NCBI GenBank assembly: GCA_003641345.1
Contig: QNAD01000011.1
Coordinates: forward strand, 1 to 15,110
Direction of reading: 5' to 3'
DNA: 15,110 nucleotides
Source: Candidatus Zixiibacteriota bacterium
Lineage (GTDB): Bacteria > Zixibacteria > MSB-5A5 > GN15 > FEB-12
The notes under the pieces: generated by a model
Databases searched by the model: none
What the model was told of the DNA's origin: nothing
Seen by the model: only the letters and a program-made list of their open reading frames with translations
Program-made: the position numbers and the translations under genes
Shown: positions 7,801 to 13,664 of the stretch, in pieces
Position numbering within the stretch: position 1 is the stretch's first letter
How the letters are laid out: every line of letters starts with the position of its first letter

Positions 7801-8008
7801 GGGTGTGAGAATAGATAGTATCATTACTATTTTCAAATAGGTTTTTGAGCTTTGTTTCGCTTGACCACAGATCCTCTTCAGTCTGATTGTGCTTAGTAGT
7901 TTCAGATTTTTGTTCTTCCGTTAGTTTTTTATTCAGCTCAAGAACTTGTTTTTGCAGTTCTTCAATTTCTTCTATTAGTTGTTTTTTTGATTTTCCGTTT
8001 TTTATCAT
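4874..8008 (-). CDS. Soluble hybrid sensor histidine kinase with five PAS domains and a C-terminal receiver
   Basis: A 1044-residue cytoplasmic sensor kinase with no membrane segment. An N-terminal coiled coil (about 5-50) leads to five PAS domains at about 50-168, 172-287, 292-409, 414-537 and 543-660, each ending in a D/N-I-T-E/K linker. PAS5 (GQNPRLLKSGKH, then WRGEL and KKKDGSLY) resembles the NifL-type PAS/PAC fold, which can hold FAD or heme in other proteins. The dimerisation helix carries the phosphorylated His683 in AHDFNNLLAP. The ATPase domain shows Asn794 in LLHNAIDAM, DTGCG (836-840), FDPFFTSK (850-857) and GSGLGMS (864-870). The receiver has its acidic cluster at 925-927, phospho-acceptor Asp969 in VILDMVMP, Ser998 and Lys1020. 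All catalytic residues are present. The start follows GAGGG by a few bases. There is no DNA-binding domain and no neighbouring response regulator, so the output partner is unknown. The signal is not evident; an energy or redox cue would be a guess. Confidence 0.92.
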   Translation of the reverse strand: MIKNGKSKKQLIEEIEELQKQVLELNKKLTEEQKSETTKHNQTEEDLWSSETKLKNLFENSNDTIYSHTPEHVLTYLSPQVLDMLGYTQEEALIKWTELTSDNPINEIGFEHTVKAIKTGKRQPPYELELVKKNGEKIWIRVREFPYVEDGNTTAIIGSLTNITEQKKTEEALLKSEKRFKKLSNLTFEGILIHNKGIAIDANESLTKMLGYSREEIIGKNLIKLIIPQEYHTTIKKNINKNQAKPYEIIARKKDGTLFPIEVESRNIEEKEYRVTAIRDITKRKQAEKALKENEERYKTVFENTGAATCIIENDGMISLANTQFAHLAACNINKIQNKKTWMEFVLKDDLEKMSKQHKLRRKNRGKALNKYEFRFVDSQKNIKNIQLIIDVIPGTDKSVASLLDITERKQAEEELKIQKEFSDKIINTSSAIIVGLDKNHRIKLFNEGAEKITGHKSADVLGEDWFKIFFIPEMIDEMNKVWEDAWKVKAHSYINDIRIKNGDKRIIAWQSTRIDDEKNEKNHLIISIGKDITEQMKAEENNARLSRAIEQADETIVITDTEGTIQYVNPAFEKITGYAKKEAIGQNPRLLKSGKHNDAFYKKMWETLTSGKEWRGELINKKKDGSLYIENAIISPVFDSQGKIINYVAAKNDITETKRLQELESRAQRLETAGTIAGQVAHDFNNLLAPLMAYPEIIRDELPKNHSTLKYLDQIEQASHKIAEINQDLLTMGRRGHYNQNVLNLNTIIQNSLEELKPYSKTLAFEINLSDDLMDILGGGAQLHRMISNLLHNAIDAMQDIGQITIKTENYYVDDVSIVYGLVPKGEYVKLTISDTGCGISDDIVQKIFDPFFTSKTTDKKRGSGLGMSVVDAVIKDHNGYIDLSTKIGEGTSFYIYFPITRESMDNQVSGKICGGNETILIVDDDDMQREVSSQMLKKLGYKISTVKNGEKAVEFLRENPQNLVILDMVMPNGIDGTETYRQILEINSDQKAIILSGYSESDRVFEVQKLGAGAYVKKPITKKVIGAAVRTELDRPVKVSKS

Positions 8009-8052
8009 CTGACCCTCAAATTTTTACCCAATTAGATATAGCAGATAAAACA

Positions 8053-8081
8053 ATAATGCTTTAATTAGAATTATTTGTCCA
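8053..8081 (-). promoter_or_regulatory. Candidate promoter of the histidine kinase gene
   Basis: On the minus strand TGGACA (8081-8076), a 17-base spacer and CATTAT (8058-8053) match sigma70 boxes at five and four of six positions. It lies about 45 bases upstream of the kinase start at 8008. AT-rich surroundings make chance matches likely. Confidence 0.33.
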
Positions 8082-8179
8082 CGGTTATATTTATCGGTAA
8101 ATTTTGGGAAAAAACAACCTAAAAATACTGTTGATAGCAGTCTTGGTATTGGCAAGCCCCTGAAACTTGATATTGTGAA

Positions 8180-8220
8180 GAGATTGCCGTAGGCTGAAGG
8201 TCTGCCAGTGGTGGATGACC
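8180..8220. repeat. Degenerate copy of a dispersed intergenic repeat
   Basis: GAGATTGCC (8180-8188) is the exact inverse of GGCAATCTC at 8447-8455, and the following CCGTAGGCTGAA resembles CCGTAGGTGAA at 8430-8440. This is what decayed copies of one palindromic repeat family look like. No coding potential is seen. Confidence 0.35.
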
Positions 8221-8247
8221 TGACATTTAAGTAGTTGTAATTAAAGA

Positions 8248-8295
8248 GCGGTAGGTCACAAAAATCTATTTACATAGATTTTCAGGACCCACCGC
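8248..8295. repeat. Long imperfect hairpin (21-base arms, 6-base loop)
   Basis: The arm 8248-8268 starts GCGGTAGGTC and ends AAAATCTA. The arm 8275-8295 starts TAGATTTT and ends GACCCACCGC. They are inverse at 17 of 21 positions, with the loop TTTACA between them. Mismatches are an A/G change near the outer end and three adjacent positions in the middle. Either strand transcribed here would fold strongly. It resembles a REP/MITE-like intergenic element and is less likely to be a terminator, since no U-run follows and no gene ends here. Confidence 0.6.
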
Positions 8296-8306
8296 AACAT
8301 CTGTGA

Positions 8307-8404
8307 GACTTTTTCAACAAGCCCGTTCGCAGGAATGACAGGACAAAAAGGAATGACAAGACAATTGAACCTATATCCATACTTTTGGGTTTGTTGAAGA
8401 ACCC
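8307..8404. repeat. Inverted-repeat-bounded segment (18-base ends)
   Basis: GACTTTTTCAACAAGCCC (8307-8324) and GGGTTTGTTGAAGAACCC (8387-8404) are inverse at 14 of 18 positions. They flank about 62 bases that contain a short tandem repeat. Small segments with such ends are typical of non-autonomous, transposon-like repeats, but there is no transposase and no clear target-site duplication. Confidence 0.45.
8331..8366 (+). repeat. Two-copy 18-base tandem repeat
   Basis: Copies at 8331-8348 and 8349-8366 both begin AGGAATGACA and agree at 15 of 18 positions. They lie inside the inverted-repeat-bounded segment and have no apparent coding role. Confidence 0.6.
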
Positions 8405-8415
8405 CGATTATATAA

Positions 8416-8495
8416 TTGCGAGGAGGTCACCGTAGGTGAACGACGTGGCAATCTCTCTTTAAAATGAGGTTGCTTCATCGTTCCGCTTCTCGTAA
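8416..8495. repeat. Fold-back dispersed repeat (about 80 bases)
   Basis: The outer ends TTGCGAG (8416-8422) and CTCGTAA (8489-8495) pair at six of seven positions. The inner arms GAACGACGTGGCAATCTC (8438-8455) and GAGGTTGCTTCATCGTTC (8466-8483) pair at 14 of 18, with a 10-base loop. The wording (ATTGCGAGG..., GGCAATCTC, GTTCCGCTTCTCG) matches a kind of palindromic intergenic repeat that I know to be common in AT-rich bacterial genomes. A further short hairpin, AAGGTT (8506-8511) with AACCTT (8519-8524), follows. Confidence 0.6.
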
Positions 8496-8612
8496 GGATA
8501 GAATCAAGGTTTTTTAACAACCTTATTATAAATCAAATTATTTCCTTATTCAGGATATCTACCTCCAATATTTTTTAATTGAAAGTGGATTTCAAAACAA
8601 TTTAAACCTTTT

Positions 8613-8640
8613 TTGTCGTAAAAGCTAAAATCATTATAAA
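8613..8640 (+). promoter_or_regulatory. Candidate promoter of the nuo operon
   Basis: TTGTCG (8613-8618), a 16-base spacer and TATAAA (8635-8640) match sigma70 boxes at four and five of six positions. The leader to nuoA would be about 88 bases. A competing -35-like TTGACT lies at 8645-8650 but has only a poor -10 partner (TAACTT, 8667-8672). No recognisable operator is seen. Confidence 0.33.
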
Positions 8641-8734
8641 AAGCTTGACTATATCTAAAAAGTGAATAACTTTTATCAAAAAAAATGTGAATACTGTCAC
8701 ATAGCCCGGCGTTAGTCCGGCATAGGAGAAATAA

Positions 8735-9088
8735 ATGTCAGCCTACTTGGCAATTCCAATTTTTATCATTGCCGGAACGGCGATTGTTTTAATTACATTC
8801 ACCATTGCCCGGTTAATAAGACCATCTAATCCCTATCCAAAAAAGACAGTAACTTATGAATGTGCCGAAGAGCCAATCGGAGATTCATGGATAAAATTCA
8901 ACCCTCATTTTTATATTTTTGCATTGATATTTGTGATATTCGATGTTGAGATAGTTTTTTTATTCCCTTGGGCGGTTGTATTTGGTCAACTTGGTCTTTT
9001 TGCGCTAATTGAAATGGTTTTATTTATTGCTATTCTTTTTTATGGATTATTCTACGCCTGGAAAAAAGGAGTCCTTAAATGGGTATAA
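8735..9088 (+). CDS. nuoA: NADH-quinone oxidoreductase (complex I) subunit A
   Basis: A 117-residue inner-membrane subunit of complex I that packs against NuoH near the quinone tunnel. It has three transmembrane helices (about 5-28, 61-83, 86-108). The loop after helix 1 carries YECAEEP (41-47), corresponding to the family's YECGxxP; the conserved Cys is kept and the next residue is Ala instead of Gly. The second helix contains [16 protein letters not shown] (65-80), the hallmark acidic FDVE segment. It has full family length. It is the first gene of the operon, with AGGAG at 8724-8728 six bases before the ATG. It overlaps nuoB by 10 bases. Confidence 0.95.
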   Translation: MSAYLAIPIFIIAGTAIVLITFTIARLIRPSNPYPKKTVTYECAEEPIGDSWIKFNPHFYIFALIFVIFDVEIVFLFPWAVVFGQLGLFALIEMVLFIAILFYGLFYAWKKGVLKWV

Positions 9089-9591
9089 TCAAAAAACTTC
9101 CAGTTTATGCCGAAAAAGTTCCGGGTGGAGGGATAGTTACTACCTCTTTGGAAATGGTTCTTAATCAGGCACGGGCAAGATCTCTTTGGTATCTTCTGTT
9201 TGGAACTGCCTGCTGTGCTATTGAACTAATGTGTACCGGAGCCTCTCGTTATGATTTTGATAGGCTTGGTATGATATTTCGGGCAACCCCCCGGCAATCA
9301 GATGTTATTCTTACTGCCGGTACTATTACTACTAAAATGGCACCTCGCCTAAGAAGATTGTATGATCAAATGTCTGAACCGCGTTATGTTATTGCGATGG
9401 GTGGTTGTACTATTAATGGCGGACCTTTTTACTATGATAGTTATTCTGTAGAAAAAGGGATTGACCATATTATTCCGGTTGATATTCATATTCCAGGATG
9501 TCCTCCCAGACCGGAATCTCTTTTAGAAGGTTGTTTGCATCTTCAGGAAAAGATTAAAAAAGAAAAATTATCAGATTGGCAGGAAAAGTAA
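9079..9591 (+). CDS. nuoB: Complex I subunit B (carrier of Fe-S cluster N2)
   Basis: A 170-residue peripheral subunit that holds the terminal [4Fe-4S] cluster N2, which passes electrons to quinone at the NuoB/NuoD interface. The four ligands are present with family-typical spacing: Cys45-Cys46 in [10 protein letters not shown], Cys110 in MGGCTINGG and Cys141 in [13 protein letters not shown] (63 and 30 residues between them). The arginine-rich TPRQSD and [11 protein letters not shown] segments characteristic of the family are also visible. AAAGGAG upstream supports the ATG at 9079, which lies inside the end of nuoA and suggests translational coupling. nuoC begins one base after the stop. Confidence 0.96.
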   Translation: MGIIKKLPVYAEKVPGGGIVTTSLEMVLNQARARSLWYLLFGTACCAIELMCTGASRYDFDRLGMIFRATPRQSDVILTAGTITTKMAPRLRRLYDQMSEPRYVIAMGGCTINGGPFYYDSYSVEKGIDHIIPVDIHIPGCPPRPESLLEGCLHLQEKIKKEKLSDWQEK

Positions 9592-9592
9592 T

Positions 9593-10063
9593 ATGACAAA
9601 AGAACAATTACAAACTGCTATTACTGAAAAACTGGGTGATAAAATGACCCTGTTAGATACTGGACGCCACGATTTAATGTACGAAGTCAAAAGAGAAAAT
9701 CTTCTGGAAGTTTGTAAAACTCTAAAAGATGATGAATCTTTGGCTTTTGATTATTATTTGAATTCGCATGGCGTTGATACTAAAGAAAAATTTGAAGTTG
9801 TCTATAATCTTGCATCAATAATTCATAAAACCAGAATCGATTTCAAAGTTATTCTTCCTTATGATTCAGCGGAAATTGAATCGGTTCAGACAATCTGGCC
9901 CGGAGCAAATTGGTTTGAACGGGAGATGTGGGAATTATATGGTATAAATGTGTTAAACCATGATAATCTGACAAGATTCCTCCTTGCCGACGATTGGGAT
10001 AAAGGTTTCCCGATGCGAAAAGATTGGGATGCGCCGGGTTTCATACGTATGCCGGAGTTATAA
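9593..10063 (+). CDS. nuoC: Complex I subunit C (30 kDa subunit)
   Basis: A 156-residue soluble subunit of the connecting module that supports NuoD and NuoB; it has no cofactor. The family signature is in the C-terminal half: WFEREMWELYGI (107-118), then HDNLTRFLLADDW and GFPMRKDW (138-145). The N-terminal domain is less conserved, as usual. It is a separate gene, unlike the fused nuoCD of E. coli. One base separates it from nuoB and three from nuoD. Confidence 0.93.
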   Translation: MTKEQLQTAITEKLGDKMTLLDTGRHDLMYEVKRENLLEVCKTLKDDESLAFDYYLNSHGVDTKEKFEVVYNLASIIHKTRIDFKVILPYDSAEIESVQTIWPGANWFEREMWELYGINVLNHDNLTRFLLADDWDKGFPMRKDWDAPGFIRMPEL

Positions 10064-10066
10064 ACG

Positions 10067-11170
10067 ATGGGTGGACTAAAGACAGAAGAATTTATTGTCA
10101 ATATGGGACCACAGCACCCGTCAACCCATGGGGTTTGCCGGCTGATGCTGACAATGGATGGAGAAATAGTTAAAAAGATTGAACCTGTAATCGGTTATCT
10201 CCATCGGGCTCTTGAAAAAATTTGCGAAAACCGAACCTATGCTCAGTGCATTCCTATTTCCGATCGGTTCGAATATGTTACGGCAATGTCCTGTAATCAG
10301 GTCTTTTCGATGGCGGCAGAGCGATTAGCAGGAATAGAAATTCCGGAAAGAGCTGAATATATTAGAGTTATTATGCTCGAATTAAACAGAATAGCTTCGC
10401 ACCTCATTTTTTATGGTGTGACAGCGATGGATATTGGTGCTTTGACACCTTTTCTTTATGGATTGCGGGAGCGTGAGGCGATTATAGATCTTTTTGAAAT
10501 GACCTGCGGACAAAGACTAACATATAATTATATCCGACCTGGTGGTGTTTCCAAAGATTTACCAAAAGAATTTGTTCCGCAATGCCGCTCAACAATTGCT
10601 ATGATTAAAGAAAAGCTAAATGATTACGAAGGTCTGCTTAATGAAAACCCAATCTGGTTGGCACGTACTAAAGGTGTTGGTTATCTTGATCCAAAACTTG
10701 CTATTGCTTACGGTGTTTCCGGTCCGGTATTGAGGGCTTCCGGAGTTGATTATGACATCAGAAGAGATGACCCGTATTCAATATATGATAGGTTTGATTG
10801 GAAAGTTTGTACTCGTCCAAATGGAGATACCTATGACAGGTATCTAATAAGACTGGATGAGATAAAACAATCCATTAAAATAATTGAACAGGCTTTGGAT
10901 GGCCTTCCCGAGGGAAATATCAAGGCAAAAGTTTCTCCGAACTTCAAACCACCAGCGGGCGAAAATTATGCCCGTGTTGAAAACTCAAGGGGTGAATTGG
11001 GAACTTATATGCAATCTACGGGTGAGAAAAAACCACTCCGAGTCAAGATGCGGGGCGGTTCATTCTGTCAACTTCAAGCTTTACCACATTTTGGGACAGA
11101 GTGTTTTATTGCTGATTTAGTGGCAATTTTCGCTTCGCTTGACATTATTTTACCGGAGGTGGATCGATGA
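10067..11170 (+). CDS. nuoD: Complex I subunit D (49 kDa, quinone-site subunit)
   Basis: A 367-residue subunit related to the large subunit of [NiFe] hydrogenases. It forms the quinone-reduction pocket with NuoB. GPQHPSTHG (14-22) provides the quinone-contacting His21, and ISDRFEYVTAM (64-74) provides Tyr70. Their 49-residue separation equals that of the corresponding His38 and Tyr87 in Thermus Nqo4. The hydrogenase NiFe cysteine ligands are absent, as expected for complex I rather than a membrane hydrogenase. The C-terminus ends DIILPEVDR, matching the family's invariant D-R end, so the gene is complete. GGAG lies about ten bases before the ATG, and the stop overlaps the nuoH start as ATGA. 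In 14-gene operons nuoE, F and G would follow here; they do not. Confidence 0.96.
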   Translation: MGGLKTEEFIVNMGPQHPSTHGVCRLMLTMDGEIVKKIEPVIGYLHRALEKICENRTYAQCIPISDRFEYVTAMSCNQVFSMAAERLAGIEIPERAEYIRVIMLELNRIASHLIFYGVTAMDIGALTPFLYGLREREAIIDLFEMTCGQRLTYNYIRPGGVSKDLPKEFVPQCRSTIAMIKEKLNDYEGLLNENPIWLARTKGVGYLDPKLAIAYGVSGPVLRASGVDYDIRRDDPYSIYDRFDWKVCTRPNGDTYDRYLIRLDEIKQSIKIIEQALDGLPEGNIKAKVSPNFKPPAGENYARVENSRGELGTYMQSTGEKKPLRVKMRGGSFCQLQALPHFGTECFIADLVAIFASLDIILPEVDR

Positions 11171-12243
11171 ACGGTATTATCGCTTTTGGTGAACTTCACG
11201 GTGTTTTTGCCTGGCTGTATGACCTTCTGGCAAGTACTGGTCTTTCACAACCTTGGCTTGATGTTGTAAGGTACACTGTTCTGGGTGCAATGATGTTTGT
11301 TGTTCTTGCTTTGATAGCTTTGTTTTTAGTTTGGTGGGAAAGAAAAATTGCCGGACATATTCAACAACGTTTTGGACCGATGCGTAACGGATGGCACGGC
11401 TGGTACCAAACAATTGCAGATGCAGTCAAGCTATTGCAAAAAGAAGATATTCTGGTTGATGCTCGTGATAAAATGGTATTTTTCTGGGCGCCGGTTCTCT
11501 GTTTTGTGGTTGCTTTTTTAGCTTATATTGCAATTCCATTTGGCGAAGGATTGATTGTTGCTGATTTGAATATTGGCATACTTTATATTATTGCCATAAC
11601 AACTTTTACATCAATTTCATTATTGATGGCTGGTTGGGGGTCTAATAACAAATATGCACTTTTGGGTGGAATGCGTTCTGCGGCTCAGGCTGTTAGTTAC
11701 GAAGTTCCGCTGGTAGCCTCGATTTTAGTTATAATACTTTTTGTTGGCTCTCTTTCGATGGTGGATATTGTTAATGCTCAATCAGGATTTATGTATAATT
11801 GGTTTATTTTCAGAGTTCCTTTTGGTCCTATAGCTTTTGTTACTTATATCATTGCGGCAACTGCCGAAGCCAATCGTACCCCGTTTGATATTCCCGAAGC
11901 CGAACAGGAACTGGTCGCCGGATATAATGTTGAATACTCCGGTATGAAATTTGCAATGTTTTTTCTTGCTGAATTTGTTAATGGTTTTACAGTCTCTGCC
12001 ATTGCTGTTACGCTTTTTTTGGGTGGATGGCATGGACCGTTGGACGGATCGTTTTTACCTTCATGGGTATGGTTCTTTTTGAAAACTTTTGCTGTTGTCT
12101 TTTTATTGATGATGTTCCGTTGGACCTATCCAAGGCTTCGTGTTGACCAACTGATGGAATTTGCCTGGAAATTCTTAGTCCCGGTAACCTTCGCAAACTT
12201 AATTCTTGGCGCTATTATAAAATACGCCGGATGGTACTGGTAG
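11167..12243 (+). CDS. nuoH: Complex I subunit H (ND1-like)
   Basis: A 358-residue membrane subunit that anchors the peripheral arm and forms the quinone entry channel and first half of the proton path. About eight transmembrane helices are visible. Conserved loops are WWERKIAGHIQQRFGP (56-71), the Lys/Asp-rich loop KLLQKEDI (88-95), and AEANRTPFDIPEAEQEL (233-249) followed by AGYNVEYSG (251-259), where glutamates link quinone chemistry to proton transfer. GGAGGT at 11155-11160 gives a very strong start, and the ATG overlaps the nuoD stop by four bases. Length and motifs are normal. Confidence 0.96.
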   Translation: MNGIIAFGELHGVFAWLYDLLASTGLSQPWLDVVRYTVLGAMMFVVLALIALFLVWWERKIAGHIQQRFGPMRNGWHGWYQTIADAVKLLQKEDILVDARDKMVFFWAPVLCFVVAFLAYIAIPFGEGLIVADLNIGILYIIAITTFTSISLLMAGWGSNNKYALLGGMRSAAQAVSYEVPLVASILVIILFVGSLSMVDIVNAQSGFMYNWFIFRVPFGPIAFVTYIIAATAEANRTPFDIPEAEQELVAGYNVEYSGMKFAMFFLAEFVNGFTVSAIAVTLFLGGWHGPLDGSFLPSWVWFFLKTFAVVFLLMMFRWTYPRLRVDQLMEFAWKFLVPVTFANLILGAIIKYAGWYW

Positions 12244-12254
12244 GGAGGTGCAAT

Positions 12255-12848
12255 ATGGGAATATATAAAGATATAAAAAATTTGATTCTTGGAATGAGAA
12301 TAACCGGCAAACATTTGGGACGCCACGCTATAACTATTCAATATCCTGAAGAAAAATGGACGATGCCGGAACGCTCTCGCGGCGTAGTAGTTCTTTTGTC
12401 AGACAAAGAAACCGGAGATTTGAATTGTACCGGTTGTCTGCTTTGTATGAAAGCTTGTCCATCTGCGGCTATCCGTATTGATGCTCCTCGCGATCCGGAA
12501 ACTAAAAAACGAACTCTTCTTTCTTTTTCCGTTGATAATACACATTGCTGTTTTTGCGGATTATGCGAAGAAGCATGCAATTTTTGTGCTATCAAAATGG
12601 CAGGTAATTATGAAATGTCTGTCGAAGATAAAGATACACTTGTATGGGATATGAATAAACTTCAGGAAATGGGTCGGGACGTTCCTTATGTAGATACTCG
12701 TAAGAAAAAAGTTCCAAAACCCAAACCAACCGCTGAATCAAAAACTCCTGCAGAACCTAAACCAAGTGCTGAGCCAGAACAAAAAATACAACCTAAGAGT
12801 GAAAATAAAAATGATAATGAAAATAAAGATACTAAGGATGAGGAATAA
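12255..12848 (+). CDS. nuoI: Complex I subunit I (8Fe ferredoxin subunit) with a charged C-terminal tail
   Basis: A 197-residue subunit carrying clusters N6a and N6b that lead electrons to NuoB. Both CxxCxxCxxxCP-type motifs are present: Cys58/61/64/68 (NCTGCLLCMKACP) and Cys98/101/104/108 (HCCFCGLCEEACN). Two extra cysteines, Cys99 and Cys111, lie beside cluster two, and Asn109 replaces the usual Pro. The ATG at 12255 is chosen because GGGAGGTG ends five bases before it. An ATG at 12231 lies inside nuoH, would add eight unlikely residues and has no such site. After residue 150 comes a low-complexity tail of about 47 residues, first Pro/Lys/Ala/Glu repeats (KPKPTAE, KTPAEPKPSAEPE), then an Asn/Lys/Glu/Asp-rich end. 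The Fe-S core is certain; the tail's role is unknown. Confidence 0.95.
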   Translation: MGIYKDIKNLILGMRITGKHLGRHAITIQYPEEKWTMPERSRGVVVLLSDKETGDLNCTGCLLCMKACPSAAIRIDAPRDPETKKRTLLSFSVDNTHCCFCGLCEEACNFCAIKMAGNYEMSVEDKDTLVWDMNKLQEMGRDVPYVDTRKKKVPKPKPTAESKTPAEPKPSAEPEQKIQPKSENKNDNENKDTKDEE

Positions 12849-12851
12849 TAT

Positions 12852-13355
12852 ATGGATGTAGGATTAAACATACCCTTTTGGATTTTGTCAGCGGTTATTC
12901 TAATATCCGGATTTATGGTTGTTACTTTGAAGAATATTTTTCATTGTGCCTTATTCCTTATTTTATGTTTATTTTCTGTAGCCGGTATTTTTCTGTTGCT
13001 GAATGCTGAATTTTTAGCCGCCGCTCAAGTGCTTATTTATGTTGGAGCGGTAGCAATCCTTATGATATTTGCAATAATGTTGACATCCCAAATTGCGTCT
13101 AAAAAAATATCCCAGACAAATGAAAACAGAGTTGTTGGATTTTTTGTTTGTCTGGTTTTTGCATTAAGTGCAATTATTTTGATTTCCAATACTAAAGTCT
13201 GGCGCTACACCGATCAAGCTCTACCATCAGATAATATTTTAAATCTGGGTGGTACTTTAATGACAGATTTTGTTCTACCGTTTGAAGTAGTATCAATTTT
13301 ACTATTGGCGGCGATGATTGGTGCTATTGTCTTAGCGAGAAAGGAGCGCCCATAA
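12852..13355 (+). CDS. nuoJ: Complex I subunit J (ND6-like)
   Basis: A 167-residue membrane subunit with five transmembrane helices, lying between NuoH and NuoK. The third helix segment NAEFLAAAQVLIYVGAVAIL (51-70) contains the conserved Tyr63 and Gly65 of the pi-bulge region, implicated in coupling. The fifth helix is FEVVSILLLAAMIGAIVLA (144-162). It starts three bases after nuoI, with AGGA upstream. Its stop and the nuoK start overlap by one base (TAATG). Confidence 0.94.
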   Translation: MDVGLNIPFWILSAVILISGFMVVTLKNIFHCALFLILCLFSVAGIFLLLNAEFLAAAQVLIYVGAVAILMIFAIMLTSQIASKKISQTNENRVVGFFVCLVFALSAIILISNTKVWRYTDQALPSDNILNLGGTLMTDFVLPFEVVSILLLAAMIGAIVLARKERP

Positions 13356-13654
13356 TGTTTCATTATCTCGTATTAGCGGCTATTCTTTTTAGCATTGGCT
13401 TGTATGGAGTTTTAACCCGCCGCAATATTATTGGTATTTTAATGTCGTTGGAGCTTATGTTCAATGCGGCTAATATCAATTTTGTAACTTTCAACAGATA
13501 CATAATCAGCGAAGGCTTAACCGGACAAATATTTGCACTTTTTGTAATAGTTGTTGCGGCGGCTGAAGCGGTTGTCGGTCTGGCGTTAGTACTGCTTATA
13601 TATCGCAATTGGCAGGGTATTAAAACTGATTATGTTAACGTGATGAAGTGGTAA
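13355..13654 (+). CDS. nuoK: Complex I subunit K (ND4L-like)
   Basis: A 99-residue subunit of the proton-pumping arm with three transmembrane helices. The two membrane glutamates needed for proton transfer are present: Glu33 in LMSLELMFNAANINF and Glu71 in VAAAEAVVGLA, equivalent to E. coli Glu36 and Glu72. AAGGAG (13341-13346) precedes a start that overlaps the nuoJ stop. It has full family length. nuoL begins ten bases downstream. Confidence 0.96.
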   Translation: MFHYLVLAAILFSIGLYGVLTRRNIIGILMSLELMFNAANINFVTFNRYIISEGLTGQIFALFVIVVAAAEAVVGLALVLLIYRNWQGIKTDYVNVMKW

Positions 13655-13664
13655 GGGAAACAAT

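Larger units (their letters stand above)
8009..8734. other. 726-base divergent intergenic region without a gene
   Basis: This lies between the starts of the leftward kinase and the rightward nuo operon. I see no open frame with a ribosome binding site and protein-like composition, and no tRNA or other known RNA. About 8009-8120 is the kinase promoter side. About 8180-8524 is filled with fold-back, tandem and degenerate repeats listed separately. About 8530-8734 is AT-rich and would hold the nuo promoter and leader. Just before the nuoA ribosome binding site, 8703-8721 (GCCCGG...CCGGC) can form a small bulged hairpin. Confidence 0.7.

Noticed and set aside
8307..8404. Remnant insertion sequence
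   Set aside because: Inverted ends exist, but there is no transposase fragment in any frame and no target-site duplication that I can see, so only a repeat is reported.
8248..8524. Possible CRISPR array in the repeat-rich intergenic region
   Set aside because: The repeats are inverted or degenerate and of different kinds, without regular spacing or unique spacers, and no cas gene is present.
8703..8721. Riboswitch or leader hairpin before nuoA
   Set aside because: The GCCCGG/CCGGC pairing is only five base pairs with a bulge and no recognised aptamer; mentioned only in the intergenic entry.
10067..11170. Membrane-bound [NiFe] hydrogenase large subunit instead of NuoD
   Set aside because: The CxxC nickel-ligand pairs are absent at both ends, and the quinone-site His and Tyr of complex I are present with the expected spacing.
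12231..12254. Earlier ATG start for nuoI within nuoH
   Set aside because: It would add VLVGRCN-type residues encoded by the ribosome binding site itself; the ATG at 12255 follows GGGAGGTG at the right distance.
11177..12595. Several short leftward open frames opposite nuoH and nuoI
   Set aside because: They lie wholly inside conserved complex I genes, with no ribosome binding site or protein-like features.
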